Assembly (NCBI RefSeq): GCF_040253635.1
Contig: NZ_JBEJGX010000003.1
Location: 8,767,501 to 8,831,500, forward strand
Direction of reading: 5' to 3'
Source: Streptomyces sp. Edi2
GTDB lineage: Bacteria > Actinomycetota > Actinomycetes > Streptomycetales > Streptomycetaceae
DNA length: 64,000 nucleotides
Shown: in pieces, positions 7,889-16,762 of the stretch
Layout: every line of letters starts with the position of its first letter
Position numbering within the stretch: the stretch's first letter is position 1
The notes under the pieces: model-generated
The model's input: only the letters and a program-made list of their open reading frames with translations
Told to the model about the DNA's origin: nothing
The model's database searches: none
Made by a program: the position numbers and the translations under genes

Positions 7889-9706
7889 TCAGTGCTGGGC
7901 GGAGGGTGCGTTGGCCGCCGTGACATTGACGGCGGCCCAGGCCTTGTCCACCGTCTTGTACTCGGTGCTCCCGGCGCCGTACAGGTCCTTGGCCGCGTGC
8001 AGCGTCGCGGTCCGGGCGTCATGGAAGTCGGTCGTGGAGACCATGTACCGGGTGAGCGCCCGGTAGAAGATCGCCGTTGCCTTCTTCCGGCCGATGCCGG
8101 TCACCTTCGAGCCCTTGTACGTGGCGGAGTCGTAGTGGACACCACCGATCGTCTTCTTGCCGCTGCCCTCGGCGAGGAGGTAATAGGCGTGCGAGGAGAC
8201 ACCGGAACCGCCGTGGACCTCTGTGTCGTAGGACGCCTTCGACCAGTAGTCGACCGTGCTCTCGAGCTTGTCGAGGGACGGCTTGTCCAGACGGCGCAGG
8301 AACTTCTGGTCGAGGCCCAGCTTCTCGCCCAGCAGGTAGTTCGGCGGGTTCTTCGGGTTGTTGGCCGAGAACTCGACCGCGCTGCCGAAGATGTCCGCCA
8401 GCGACTCGTTGAGGGCGCCGGGCTCGCCGAACGCGTTCCCCTCCTCGTCGGTGCGGGTGGGCTGCAGGTCGGCCGTTGCCTCGACGACACCGTGGGTGAG
8501 CTCATGGCCGGTGACGTCCAGCACGACCAAGGGCTTGGCGAACGTCTTGCCGTCGCCGTCGCCGTAGAGCATGCAGCCGCAGTCCGGGCTCCAGTAGGCG
8601 TTGCCCACCTTCTGGCCGAAGTGCACCAGGGCGTGTGCCCCGCGGCCGTCGTTCTTGATGCCGTTACGGCCGAAGGTCTTCTTGTAGAAGTCCAGGGTGC
8701 TGGTGACGCCGTACTGGGCGTCGACGGCGGCGGTCGTCCGGTCCTTCGTGGTGCCGTTGCCCCAGCGGTTGGTGGTGCTGGTGAACGCCTTGCCGTCGGT
8801 GAACTTCTTCGCCTCCTTGTCGCCGGCGTCCCGGGTCTCGGTGTTCCCTCGGGTGGAGTCCTTGAGGGTGAAGGACTTCTGCGCGGTCCGGGTGGTGGAC
8901 AGCGGCACCTTGCCGACGAAGAGGGAGGCACCGGAGCCGGTGGCCGCGGACGGGAAGCCGGCGCTCCCGGCCGCCTTTTCCGTGGCGGACGGGGCCGCCG
9001 GGGCGGTGGAACCCAGGCCGGTGGCGGGGCTGAGCCGTTCGCCCCTGGCGCGCAACTTGGCCTGGACGGCGGGCGACAGGAAGGAGTCGTCGGCCGCGGT
9101 GTTGCTGAGCACCGCACCGGAGGCCGCGTCGAGGACGAGCGTACGGGCGCCGCCGGCCTCGGAGGTGCGGCTGCCGGCCACCTGCACCCGGTAGGCCAGC
9201 GTGGTCCGGTTCGCGCGGGCATCCACGACCAGTTCGGGCTCGCCGGCGCGGCCCTTCGCCACGGCGGCGGCCTTCGTCCTGGCCTGACCGGCCGACAGCT
9301 TCGGCTTCGCGTCGGGCACATCGACCTGGTGACGGTAGGCCCGGGTCACGCTCTCGTACGCCGACTTGGCGGTCAGGTGGATGACGAGGTCGCCACCGAG
9401 CACCGGCAGCCCGCGGTGGGTGCGGACGAAGCGGACGTGCTGCCGCCCGTCCGGATCGATGAGCGTGTCCGTGACCTTGAGGGTGTCCTTCTTGCCGACT
9501 CCGGTGGCCGAGGCGTGGGCGTACGCGGCGGCGCGGGCCGCCGCTACGGCCTTCTGCAGAGCGGGAGTTGAGGCGGAGGGGGAAGTGGCCGGCGAGGCCG
9601 CGGGGCCGGCGAAGGCGCTGCCTGCCGCCCCCGCGGTGAGAGTGGCGGCCGCCGTCACGGCGACGGCGATGGCCAAGCGGCGCCCGCGTATGTGGGGTCT
9701 ACGCAC
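7889..9706 (-). CDS. Secreted thermolysin-family (M4) neutral metalloprotease
   Basis: A 605-aa preproprotein exported by Sec. The basic N-terminus and hydrophobic core end near AGSAFAGPAAS (about residue 34). An FTP/PepSY-type propeptide follows (LPVLGGDLVIHL region), then the catalytic domain from about residue 260. Zinc ligands are both His of HELTH in LDVTGHELTHGV and the Glu of GALNESLADIFG. The catalytic His lies in GGSGVSSHAYYLL. The closest familiar relatives are griselysin-type Streptomyces proteases. The start is GTG (9706) with AGGA upstream. Likely function is extracellular protein digestion during late growth. The promoter should lie in the AT-rich stretch at 9820-9900. Confidence 0.95.
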   Translation of the reverse strand: MRRPHIRGRRLAIAVAVTAAATLTAGAAGSAFAGPAASPATSPSASTPALQKAVAAARAAAYAHASATGVGKKDTLKVTDTLIDPDGRQHVRFVRTHRGLPVLGGDLVIHLTAKSAYESVTRAYRHQVDVPDAKPKLSAGQARTKAAAVAKGRAGEPELVVDARANRTTLAYRVQVAGSRTSEAGGARTLVLDAASGAVLSNTAADDSFLSPAVQAKLRARGERLSPATGLGSTAPAAPSATEKAAGSAGFPSAATGSGASLFVGKVPLSTTRTAQKSFTLKDSTRGNTETRDAGDKEAKKFTDGKAFTSTTNRWGNGTTKDRTTAAVDAQYGVTSTLDFYKKTFGRNGIKNDGRGAHALVHFGQKVGNAYWSPDCGCMLYGDGDGKTFAKPLVVLDVTGHELTHGVVEATADLQPTRTDEEGNAFGEPGALNESLADIFGSAVEFSANNPKNPPNYLLGEKLGLDQKFLRRLDKPSLDKLESTVDYWSKASYDTEVHGGSGVSSHAYYLLAEGSGKKTIGGVHYDSATYKGSKVTGIGRKKATAIFYRALTRYMVSTTDFHDARTATLHAAKDLYGAGSTEYKTVDKAWAAVNVTAANAPSAQH

Positions 9707-10421
9707 TGCTGTGGGTCCTTAGCGCTGCGGGGGCGGTCGGCTGGCCAACCGCCCGTACGCGCGGTGCTGTTGTGCACCGCGGGGGCCGTGGGGCCCCGCG
9801 CAAACCCTGGTATGTCTGGCATGTGCATGTAAAGAGAAATGATCAGGATGCGAGATTTCTGATCGAGATTTAACAATTGGCAAACTTGAGATGGCCAAAA
9901 GTTGACCAACAGTGCTTCATGGGGAGAGACATGGAGTGGCGCCACTTGGTTGCTCGGGAGTCGAGTCGAATCGTCGGGCACTGGCGATTCGGTATCGTCC
10001 GCGTCGTCCGCCCTGCCTGACCGGTTGGCTTGGCTGGCCTTCACCGGAGGCGCGTCGATACGCGGCGGGCCGGCGCCGGGGCGAGGCGGGGGGGGGGAGC
10101 CGCCGGGGGAGCGCGGGGGAGGCGCCGACGGCGAGCTGAAGGCCGTCGGTCAGGTGGACGGCGCGGCGGGCGAGGCCGTGCCGGGTGTCGCGTGGCGCCG
10201 GCTGCCGGGCACCGCGTGGAGGCCGGTGGTCAGAGTGCTCCCGCTCCCGCGCTCACCGGTGGGGCCGCGTCGGCCGGAGGGCTCCTCCGACCGGAGGGGC
10301 CACGCTGACGAGCGGAGGCTCAGCTGACCTGTGGAGGCCGGAGTGACCTGTGGGGGGCGAGCCGGTCTGCGAGGGCGGCGTTGATCGTTCGGGTCGTGCA
10401 GACCCTTCGGGCCACGGCGGG
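9707..10421. other. Gene-free spacer upstream of the M4 protease
   Basis: 715 bp without a convincing gene. Bases 9820-9900 are AT-rich and hold an inverted repeat GATCAG-N12-CTGATC (9841-9846 and 9859-9864), a possible operator of the divergently read protease. Bases 10088-10097 are an uninterrupted run of ten G within a G-rich stretch to about 10130 that could form a quadruplex. Short open frames here lack ribosome sites and look like compositional artefacts. Confidence 0.5.
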
Positions 10422-10712
10422 CTACCGGTGGAAGAGTTCCTCCAGGGAGGCCTCGGCCCGTTCGCCGCCGCGGGCGGCTTCGACGACGGCTTGGTGGAAG
10501 GCGCGGCTGGCTTCTTCGGAATGGCACGGGACGGGGCTGCCGGACATGGTGTACCAGTCCGTGGCTCCGGTGTACTGCACAGCTACATGAGCCAGGTCGT
10601 CCGACCAGGTCGTATGGATGGTCAGGTCGCCGTTGATCACGCCGATCTCCGCGGTGTGAACCGCGCCGGGTAGCGCGTGGATCCCGACAGTGGTCCAAGA
10701 TGCCCAGGTCAT
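10422..10712 (-). CDS. Small conserved-looking hypothetical protein
   Basis: A 96-aa soluble protein beginning MTWASWTTVGIHALPG, preceded by a good ribosome site (GAGGGGAA) 8 bp before the ATG. The frame continues upstream but only as low-complexity sequence. Predicted mostly beta strand in the first 60 residues (TAEIGVINGDLTIHTTW, VAVQYTGATDWYTMSG) followed by an acidic/amphipathic helix with many Glu and Arg. No cysteine pair beyond one Cys, no signal peptide. I do not recognise the family. Similar-sized orphan proteins are common as Streptomyces single genes. No operon partners. Confidence 0.6.
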   Translation of the reverse strand: MTWASWTTVGIHALPGAVHTAEIGVINGDLTIHTTWSDDLAHVAVQYTGATDWYTMSGSPVPCHSEEASRAFHQAVVEAARGGERAEASLEELFHR

Positions 10713-11175
10713 GGTGTTCCCCTCGGCGGCAAGGGACCCGGCCGGCCGCCGGGCGCGGTGACTCAAGTTTGGCACCTGAGGTGCGGGAGCGCACCGCATG
10801 CGGCGGCACAGATTCCACAACAGACGCGTGGGCCCCGGCGGGCCCTCCTGTCCGGCGGGTCGTACGCGCCGGTGCTCGGGGCGCCGCCGGGCCGGAACGG
10901 CAGCATTCCGGCCCGCGGTGGCCGGCTCTTCCTGGGTGAGGTAGGTGACTGCTGACGGGCATGGACCGGTCACCTTCCGTGCCCGGCCCGTGGGCAGCCC
11001 ATCCTGCTATGTGTTCGACGGCCGGCCCTTGGCCTGCATCCCTCCGGCGCTCACCGCTCGATCCAAGTGCGAGGGTGGCTCCGGTACTTGGGCATCATCG
11101 TGCGCGTTGTCGGCGATGAGGGTCCGGGCCCCGGTGAGCAGCCGGGCCGGGGAGCGCCGATGGCGCGGCGGAATC
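10713..11175. other. Gene-free spacer
   Basis: 463 bp in which I see no gene with a credible start and ribosome site on either strand, no strong hairpin and no repeat. Confidence 0.5.
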
Positions 11176-11361
11176 TCAGTCGATGACCGTATGGAAGAAG
11201 GTGACGGCGGCCCCGAAGGCGGCGCCGCCGACGAGGGTGGCGGAAGCCGGGGTGCCGCCGTTGAAGAAGGTGAGTACACCGGCGCCGATAGCGGTGAGGG
11301 CGCCAAGCAGGAAGATGACGGCGGCGCGCTGACTCAGCAGGGTTGATCTGTTATCGGACAC
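11176..11361 (-). CDS. Small hydrophobic two-helix membrane protein
   Basis: A 61-aa protein starting VSDNRSTLLSQRAAV from the GTG at 11361. The GGGAG ribosome site overlaps an alternative in-frame ATG at 11373 (MGVDVSDN, 65 aa), which has no site of its own. Two membrane helices follow: about residues 13-33 (AVIFLLGALTAIGAGVLTFF) and 40-58 (SATLVGGAAFGAAVTFFH), joined by a short polar turn NGGTPA. Resembles the many actinobacterial hydrophobic mini-proteins of unknown role. It is 330 bp downstream of the SpoIIE-type phosphatase on the same strand. Confidence 0.6.
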   Translation of the reverse strand: MSDNRSTLLSQRAAVIFLLGALTAIGAGVLTFFNGGTPASATLVGGAAFGAAVTFFHTVID

Positions 11362-11691
11362 ATCAACTCCCATCTGCGCGGGAGCGACGGATCGCTCGGT
11401 GCGGATGCTGATGCTCTGACTGATCCTCTCATCTCACTCACCCGATTTTCGGCAGCACACGAGGAAATCCGGAAAGAGCCACGGAAAGCATCAAGGCGGG
11501 GCCCGGGGGCGGGTGAGAGCGCAGAGGCCCGAGGGTCGCCGAACTCCCCCTGGTTGGCGGGATTTGTAGTGCGGTTCGATAGCGCAAGGGGGTGCCGTCC
11601 GAACTGACGGGGCCGGCATCGGCGCTTCGCGGTTTCCTTACGCCGGTCGCGTCCGCGAACAGTTGAATCGGCGGCGGCAGGCGGCGGCTCG
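11362..11691. other. Gene-free spacer between phosphatase and mini-membrane protein
   Basis: 330 bp with no credible gene. Moderately AT-rich around 11380-11450, plausible promoter region for the minus-strand mini-protein. No clear terminator for the phosphatase. Confidence 0.45.
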
Positions 11692-12816
11692 TCAGCGTTC
11701 GGTGCTGCTTCCCCCTGGGGTGGGCCTCCCGCGGCCCGGCACCTGCCGGGTGATCGCGAGGACCGCCATATCGTCGTCGCGCGGCCCGCCGGTCCAGTGC
11801 TCGACATCCGCCGCCAAGCGGTCGATCAACTCCCGGGGGCCACGGAACGGGCCGTGGTCCGCCAGCTGTGTCGCGGGGTCGTAGAACGTTCCGGCGTGGT
11901 CCCTGGCCTCCGTCACCCCGTCGGTGAGCAGCAGCAGTGTGCTGCCCGCAGGGAACGGCCAGTCGGTGGGCCCGGTCCGGGCCGCGCCCAGGGCACCCAT
12001 CCCCAGTGGCAGGCCCGGATCGTCGACCTCCAGCGCGCGCACCTCGTCGTCGTGGCAGAGGTAGGGCGCGGGGTGGCCGCAGTTCAGCAGCCGCAGCCCC
12101 GCGGCCCCCGGGAGGACTTCGCAGATCAGGGCCGTGATGAAGCCTTCGAGTCGGTTCTCCTCCGAGGTGTGCTCGCTCTCCCGCAGCAGTGCGTGCTCCA
12201 TCCGGTCGGCCAGCGCCCTCAGGTCCAGCTCCTGCTCTGCGGCCTCGCGGAACGCACCCAGCAACACCGATACCGCGCTCACCGCCCCGAGTCCCTTGCC
12301 CCGCACATCGGCGATCATCAGCCGTACGCCGAACGGGGTGCGCTGCACGGCGTAGGCGTCGCCGCCGATCCGCGCCTCGCTCTGCGCGGCCTGGTAGCGG
12401 GCGGCGATGGCCAGCCGGCCGATACGTTCCGGCGGGGCGGGCAGTACGGCGCGCTGGGCCGCCTCCGCCACCGAGCGGACGACATCCAGATGGCGTCCGT
12501 AACGGGCGAGCACCCGGTTGACCCCGACGCCCATGAGCGCGGCGAAGAGGGTGTTGACGAGTTCCAGATGGCCTTCGAGGTTGTCGGCGGTGCCATCCTT
12601 CACCGTCAGCGCGAAGACACCCACGACGATGGCGGCGCCGATCGCCAGGGTGTGCCGCAGGGTGAGCAGCGCACCGGCCGTGACGCTGGCGGCCGTCAGC
12701 ATCGGGTCGCCCCAGTAGTCCGCCGGTGAGAACGCGTCCCAGACGAGCCCTCCGGCGACCAGCACGCTCGGAGCGAACCGGACGTATCGGGGCCAACGCG
12801 GGGAGAAAAGGGGCAT
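11692..12816 (-). CDS. Membrane-anchored PP2C-type (SpoIIE/RsbU) serine phosphatase
   Basis: A 374-aa protein from the ATG at 12816 (MPLFSPRW, preceded by AGGAA; another ATG lies 24 bp upstream without a site). The N-terminal part (to about residue 115) has four hydrophobic segments, for example RFAPSVLVAGGLVWDAF and TLAIGAAIVVGVFAL. The C-terminal SpoIIE domain carries IGGDAY, MIADVRGKGLGA, LNCGHPAPYL, LLLTDGVTEAR and the terminal DDDMAVL. These acidic motifs bind two Mn/Mg ions. Such enzymes dephosphorylate anti-sigma-factor antagonists in stress or developmental signalling. No partner kinase, antagonist or sensor domain is adjacent, so target and signal are unknown. Confidence 0.9.
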   Translation of the reverse strand: MPLFSPRWPRYVRFAPSVLVAGGLVWDAFSPADYWGDPMLTAASVTAGALLTLRHTLAIGAAIVVGVFALTVKDGTADNLEGHLELVNTLFAALMGVGVNRVLARYGRHLDVVRSVAEAAQRAVLPAPPERIGRLAIAARYQAAQSEARIGGDAYAVQRTPFGVRLMIADVRGKGLGAVSAVSVLLGAFREAAEQELDLRALADRMEHALLRESEHTSEENRLEGFITALICEVLPGAAGLRLLNCGHPAPYLCHDDEVRALEVDDPGLPLGMGALGAARTGPTDWPFPAGSTLLLLTDGVTEARDHAGTFYDPATQLADHGPFRGPRELIDRLAADVEHWTGGPRDDDMAVLAITRQVPGRGRPTPGGSSTER

Positions 12817-12894
12817 AGGGATTCCTGACCAGCCGTCCATGTCGGATAGCAGGAATATGCCTGTTTCGGGGAGATTTATACAGCGTGCTTCGGT

Positions 12895-12924
12895 GGTCGG
12901 GCGAGGCCCGCGGCTCGCCCGACC
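12895..12924 (-). terminator. Terminator of the flavoprotein operon
   Basis: A perfect 11-bp stem, GGTCGGGCGAG (12895-12905) and CTCGCCCGACC (12914-12924), with an 8-nt loop. It lies 57 bp beyond the stop of the flavoprotein gene, the last gene of the minus-strand operon. Confidence 0.85.
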
Positions 12925-12981
12925 GGCCCCCTGCGCCCGCAGCCTTCGGCCACCGGCGTCGCGGGGCGGCCCGAACGTGTG

Positions 12982-15888
12982 TCACTCCTTCGAGGCGAGC
13001 CGGGCGTATGCGCGGACATCGGCGTCCGGGTCGTCCGCGACCGCGGCCCAGGCCCGGTGGACGTCTTCGCGGCCGGAGTGCGCACGCAGCGCGAGAACCC
13101 CGGCCTTGCGCACATCCGCGTGTGCGTCGCGGAGCGCGGAGCGCAGCGCGGACACGGCGAGCTCGGGGTCGGCGGCCGCCAGGGCCGTAGCGGCACCGGC
13201 CCGGACCTGCCAGGCCGGGTCGCCGAGCGCCGCGGCGGCCGCTGCGTCGTAGGGCGGCGGGCAGCCGGTGGTGGCCAGCGCCGCGAGCGCCGCGGCCCGT
13301 ACGAGAAGATCCTCGTCGCGCAGCAGCACCGCCAGGTCGCCGGGGCCGCCGACCGTGCCGAGGCCGTGCGCGGCAGCTACCCGGACCTCGCGGGCGGGGT
13401 CCGCGGCGGCATGCCGCAGCGCATCGGAGGCATCGACGGAGACCAGGCCGCGGACGGCCTGGAGGCGTACCTCCACGGCCCGGTCGGTGAGCGCGGTGGC
13501 GAAGAGGGCCCGGTCGCCGAGGCGGAGCGCGCGCAAGACCTCCACCGCTGCCGAGCGGACCACGGCGTCGGGTCCGTGCAGGGCGGTGGCCAGCGGCGTA
13601 CGCAGGCCGGGGTCCGGTGTCAGGACCTCGATCAGCTCCCGCAGCGAGGCAGCGGCGGCGGCCCGTACGGCCGGGGCGGGGTCGGCGAGGGCGCCGGCGA
13701 GGGCCCGGCCCGTGCCGGACGGGACGCTTTCGGTGAGCGCGTCGACGGCGGCGCGGCGGACGGCCGGGTCGGGGTCGGTGAGGTACGGCTGCAGGGTGCC
13801 GAGATCCGGCTGGTCCTCGGTGAGGGCGAGGAGTTCGAGAATGCGGGGGGACGCGCCGGGTGCGGACCCGGTATCGGGCCCGGTGGCGGTCGTGGTGTCG
13901 GCGCTTGGCACCGCTTCGTCCGGCACCGCTTCGTCCGTCGTCCCGGCGCCCGTCGTCCCCGCGCCCGCCGCCTCGGCGTCCGCCGCCCCCGCTCCGGAAC
14001 CCGTGGATCCCACCGGCGGTGTGTCCCTCCGCCCCGCCGTGGCGACCTGCTCCGGGTGGACCTCGCCGAGGAACCGGGGGGTGCCGCCCACGGGGGTGTA
14101 CTCGTCGACCGGGACGAGGTACGGCGCCACCGGGCGGGCCGTGAACTCCATCGTTCCGTTGGGTGATTTGCGCAGGTCGAGGTGGTGCAGCCAGTCGTCG
14201 TCCTTGCTCTCCGGATGGTCCGTGCGCTCGTGGTAGAGGCCCCAGCGGGACTCGGTGCGGGCCAGCGACGACCGGGCGGCCATCTCGGCGCAGTCGCGGA
14301 TGAAGCCGACCTCCGCGCAGCGCATCAGTTCATGCGGGGTGCGGGCGCCCATGCCGGCGATCTCGGTCTGAATCCGAGCGAAGTGCTCGACGGCCAGCGA
14401 CAGGCGGGCGCCGCTCTTGGGCGGGGCGACATAGTCGTTGACGAAGCGGCGGAGCTTGTATTCGACCTGGGGCTGCGGCGGGCCGTCGGGGTGGTGCAGC
14501 GGCCGGTAGACCAGTTCGTGGGCGGCCTGCAGCTGGTCGGCGGGCAACTCTCCCTCGTACGGCCGGTATTGGGCCGCGTCCGCGCCCGCCAGGTCGCCGA
14601 AGACGAATGCGCCGATCATGTAGTTGTGCGGGACGCAGGCCAGGTCACCCGCCGCGTAGAGGCCCGGCACGGTGGTGCGGGCGTGGTCGTCGACGCGTAC
14701 GCCGGACGCCGAGTGCCCGCCGCACAGGCCGATCTCGGAGATGTGCATCTCCACGTCGTGGGTGCGGTAGTCGTGGCCGCGTCCGGCGTGGAAGGTGCCG
14801 CGGGTGGGGCGTTCGGTGGTGTGCAGGATCGTCTCCAGCGCGGAGACGGACTCCTCGGGGAGGTGGCTCAGCTTCAGGTAGACCGGACCGCGTTCGGAGG
14901 CGACCTCGGCCGCGAACTCCGCCATCATCTGCCCCGACCAGTAGTCGGATTCCCCGAACCGCTCGCCGTGCCGGTTGACCTGGTAGCCGCCGAAGGGGTT
15001 CGCGACATAGGCACAGGCCGGGCCGTTGTAGTCCTTGATCAGCGGATTGATCTGGAAGCACTCGATGCCGGTCAGTTCGGCGCCCGCGTGGTACGCCATG
15101 GCGTAGCCGTCGCCCGCGTTGGTGGGGTTCTCGTACGTACCGTAGAGATAGCCGGAGGCGGGCAGGCCGAGGCGGCCGCAAGCGCCGGTGGCGAGGATCA
15201 CCGCGCCGGCCCGGACCGTGACGAAGTGCCCCGTGCGGGTGTGGAAGCCTGCCGCGCCGACCGCCCGGCCGCCGGAGGTCAGCACGCGCACCGGCATGAC
15301 GCGGTTCTCGATGCGGATCCGCTCCCGCATCTCGCGGCGTCGCAACTGCCGGTAGAGGACCTTCTTCACATCCTTTCCCTCGGGCATCGGCAGCACATAC
15401 GAGCCGGAGCGGTGCACCTGGCGCACCGCGTACTCCCCGTGCTCGTCCTTCTCGAACTTCACGCCGTACGACTCCAGCCGCTGCACCATCGCGAAGCCGC
15501 GGGTCGCGGTCTGGCGGACGGTGGACTGGTCGACGATGCCGTCGTTGGCGCGGGTGATCTCGGCGACATAGTCGTCGGGTTCCGCGCGGCCGGGGACGAC
15601 GGCGTTGTTGACCCCGTCCATGCCCATGGCGAGCGCACCGGAGTGGCGGACATGGGCCTTCTCCAACAGCAGCACGCGGGCGCCGTGTTCGGCGGCGGTG
15701 AGCGCCGCCATGGTCCCGGCGGTGCCGCCGCCGATCACCAGGACGTCACAGGACAGCTCTTCGGCGGCGTCGAGGGCGGGGATCTTCGTGACTTCCGTGA
15801 CTTCCGTGACGTCCGTGGCTTCCATGGCTTCCATGGCTTCTGTGGTCTCCGGGGCGGTGCCTTTCGGCAGTGCGGTGCCGTGCGGCAT
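12982..15888 (-). CDS. AprA/fumarate-reductase-like FAD flavoprotein with C-terminal HEAT repeats
   Basis: A 968-aa protein from the ATG at 15888, which has AAAGG upstream (a GTG at 15915 would add 9 residues). An acidic, repetitive N-tail (EAMEAMEATDVTEVTEV) is followed by an FAD-binding fold: VIGGGTAG at 51-58, acidic strand end LLLEK near 75, and a GLYAAGDLACVPHN segment. The RHSGALAMG...DDYVAEI region and the fold order recall the alpha subunit of adenylylsulfate reductase and SdhA/FrdA. After a Thr/Gly/Asp linker (about 620-680), residues 682-968 are about nine HEAT-type helical repeats with the recurring pattern DP...VR.AA...L. The last gene of an operon with a sulfonate-type ABC importer and an AprB-like ferredoxin. 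It most likely oxidises or reduces an imported, perhaps sulfur-containing, compound. Substrate and role of the HEAT tail are unknown. Confidence 0.85.
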   Translation of the reverse strand: MPHGTALPKGTAPETTEAMEAMEATDVTEVTEVTKIPALDAAEELSCDVLVIGGGTAGTMAALTAAEHGARVLLLEKAHVRHSGALAMGMDGVNNAVVPGRAEPDDYVAEITRANDGIVDQSTVRQTATRGFAMVQRLESYGVKFEKDEHGEYAVRQVHRSGSYVLPMPEGKDVKKVLYRQLRRREMRERIRIENRVMPVRVLTSGGRAVGAAGFHTRTGHFVTVRAGAVILATGACGRLGLPASGYLYGTYENPTNAGDGYAMAYHAGAELTGIECFQINPLIKDYNGPACAYVANPFGGYQVNRHGERFGESDYWSGQMMAEFAAEVASERGPVYLKLSHLPEESVSALETILHTTERPTRGTFHAGRGHDYRTHDVEMHISEIGLCGGHSASGVRVDDHARTTVPGLYAAGDLACVPHNYMIGAFVFGDLAGADAAQYRPYEGELPADQLQAAHELVYRPLHHPDGPPQPQVEYKLRRFVNDYVAPPKSGARLSLAVEHFARIQTEIAGMGARTPHELMRCAEVGFIRDCAEMAARSSLARTESRWGLYHERTDHPESKDDDWLHHLDLRKSPNGTMEFTARPVAPYLVPVDEYTPVGGTPRFLGEVHPEQVATAGRRDTPPVGSTGSGAGAADAEAAGAGTTGAGTTDEAVPDEAVPSADTTTATGPDTGSAPGASPRILELLALTEDQPDLGTLQPYLTDPDPAVRRAAVDALTESVPSGTGRALAGALADPAPAVRAAAAASLRELIEVLTPDPGLRTPLATALHGPDAVVRSAAVEVLRALRLGDRALFATALTDRAVEVRLQAVRGLVSVDASDALRHAAADPAREVRVAAAHGLGTVGGPGDLAVLLRDEDLLVRAAALAALATTGCPPPYDAAAAAALGDPAWQVRAGAATALAAADPELAVSALRSALRDAHADVRKAGVLALRAHSGREDVHRAWAAVADDPDADVRAYARLASKE

Positions 15889-15979
15889 GGCGGTGCCTTT
15901 CGGTTGCCCGGTCACGTCGTGTGACGCGCCGGTCAGATCGGGTCATGTCAGTCGGGTCGTGAGGGTGGCCGGCATCGGG

Positions 15980-16762
15980 TCAGGGGGCGGGCCGGTCGGT
16001 CAGGGAAGCGAGGATTTCGCGGCGCAGGGCGGCCGTCGCCGGTTCGGCGTGCGCCGTGCGGGAGCGTGGCCGCGGGACGTCCAGCACCCGGCCGGTGCCC
16101 AGCAGTGCGACCCGGTCGCCGAGAAACAGCGCCTCGTCCACGTCGTGGGTGACGAAGACGACGGTGGCGCCGGTGCCACGCAGTGCCGTCACCAGCAACT
16201 GCTGCATGCCGGCCCGGGTCTGCGCGTCGAGTGCCCCGAACGGCTCGTCCATCAGGACCGCACGCGGCCGCCCGGCCAGCGCGCGGGCCAGCTGGGTGCG
16301 CTGCCGCTGGCCGCCGGAGACGTGGTGCGGCAGGCGCGCGGCGTGCACGCCGAGTCCGACCCGCGCCAGCCATTCGTCCGCCCGCGCCCGGCGCTCGGCG
16401 CGGGCCACGCCCCGGACGGCCAGGGGGAGTTCCACATTGGCGCGCAGGGTGCGCCAGGGCAGCAGCGCATCCTCCTGGAAGACCAGCGCCCGGTCGGCCG
16501 CGGGCCCCTCGACCGGCCGACCGTCCTGGCTCAGCCGGCCGCCGAGCAGCGGCAGCAGACCAGCCAGAGTACGCAGCAGGGTCGATTTGCCGCAGCCGGA
16601 CGGTCCGACTACGGTAACGATCTCGCCGGGGGCGACATCGAGGTCCAGGCCCTCCAGCACGGGGGCGCCGGGCCGGCCCAGCACGGCGGCATCGAGGGTC
16701 AGACCGAGGCCCGGGAGGGCTTCCGGCGCCGCGGCCGCCGTGGTGATCTCGGTACGGGTCAT
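15980..16762 (-). CDS. ABC transporter ATP-binding protein, SsuB/TauB type
   Basis: A 260-aa cytoplasmic ATPase. Walker A is GPSGCGKST, the Q-loop is in FQEDALLPWR, the signature is VSGGQRQR, Walker B with D-loop is AVLMDEPFGALD, and the H-loop is in VTHDVDEAL. The LLPWRT pattern after the Q-loop is typical of the nitrate/sulfonate/taurine class. The ATG overlaps the permease stop as ATGA, so the two are translationally coupled. It powers import of the ligand bound by the lipoprotein encoded at 17679-19145. Confidence 0.92.
   Translation of the reverse strand: MTRTEITTAAAAPEALPGLGLTLDAAVLGRPGAPVLEGLDLDVAPGEIVTVVGPSGCGKSTLLRTLAGLLPLLGGRLSQDGRPVEGPAADRALVFQEDALLPWRTLRANVELPLAVRGVARAERRARADEWLARVGLGVHAARLPHHVSGGQRQRTQLARALAGRPRAVLMDEPFGALDAQTRAGMQQLLVTALRGTGATVVFVTHDVDEALFLGDRVALLGTGRVLDVPRPRSRTAHAEPATAALRREILASLTDRPAP

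Noticed and set aside
9655..10044. A 129-codon frame on the minus strand upstream of the M4 protease
   Set aside because: It overlaps the protease start, has no ribosome site and no protein-like pattern.
12982..15888. Succinate dehydrogenase flavoprotein subunit of the respiratory chain
   Set aside because: No SdhB/C/D genes accompany it. The partner ferredoxin is AprB-like and a HEAT tail is present.
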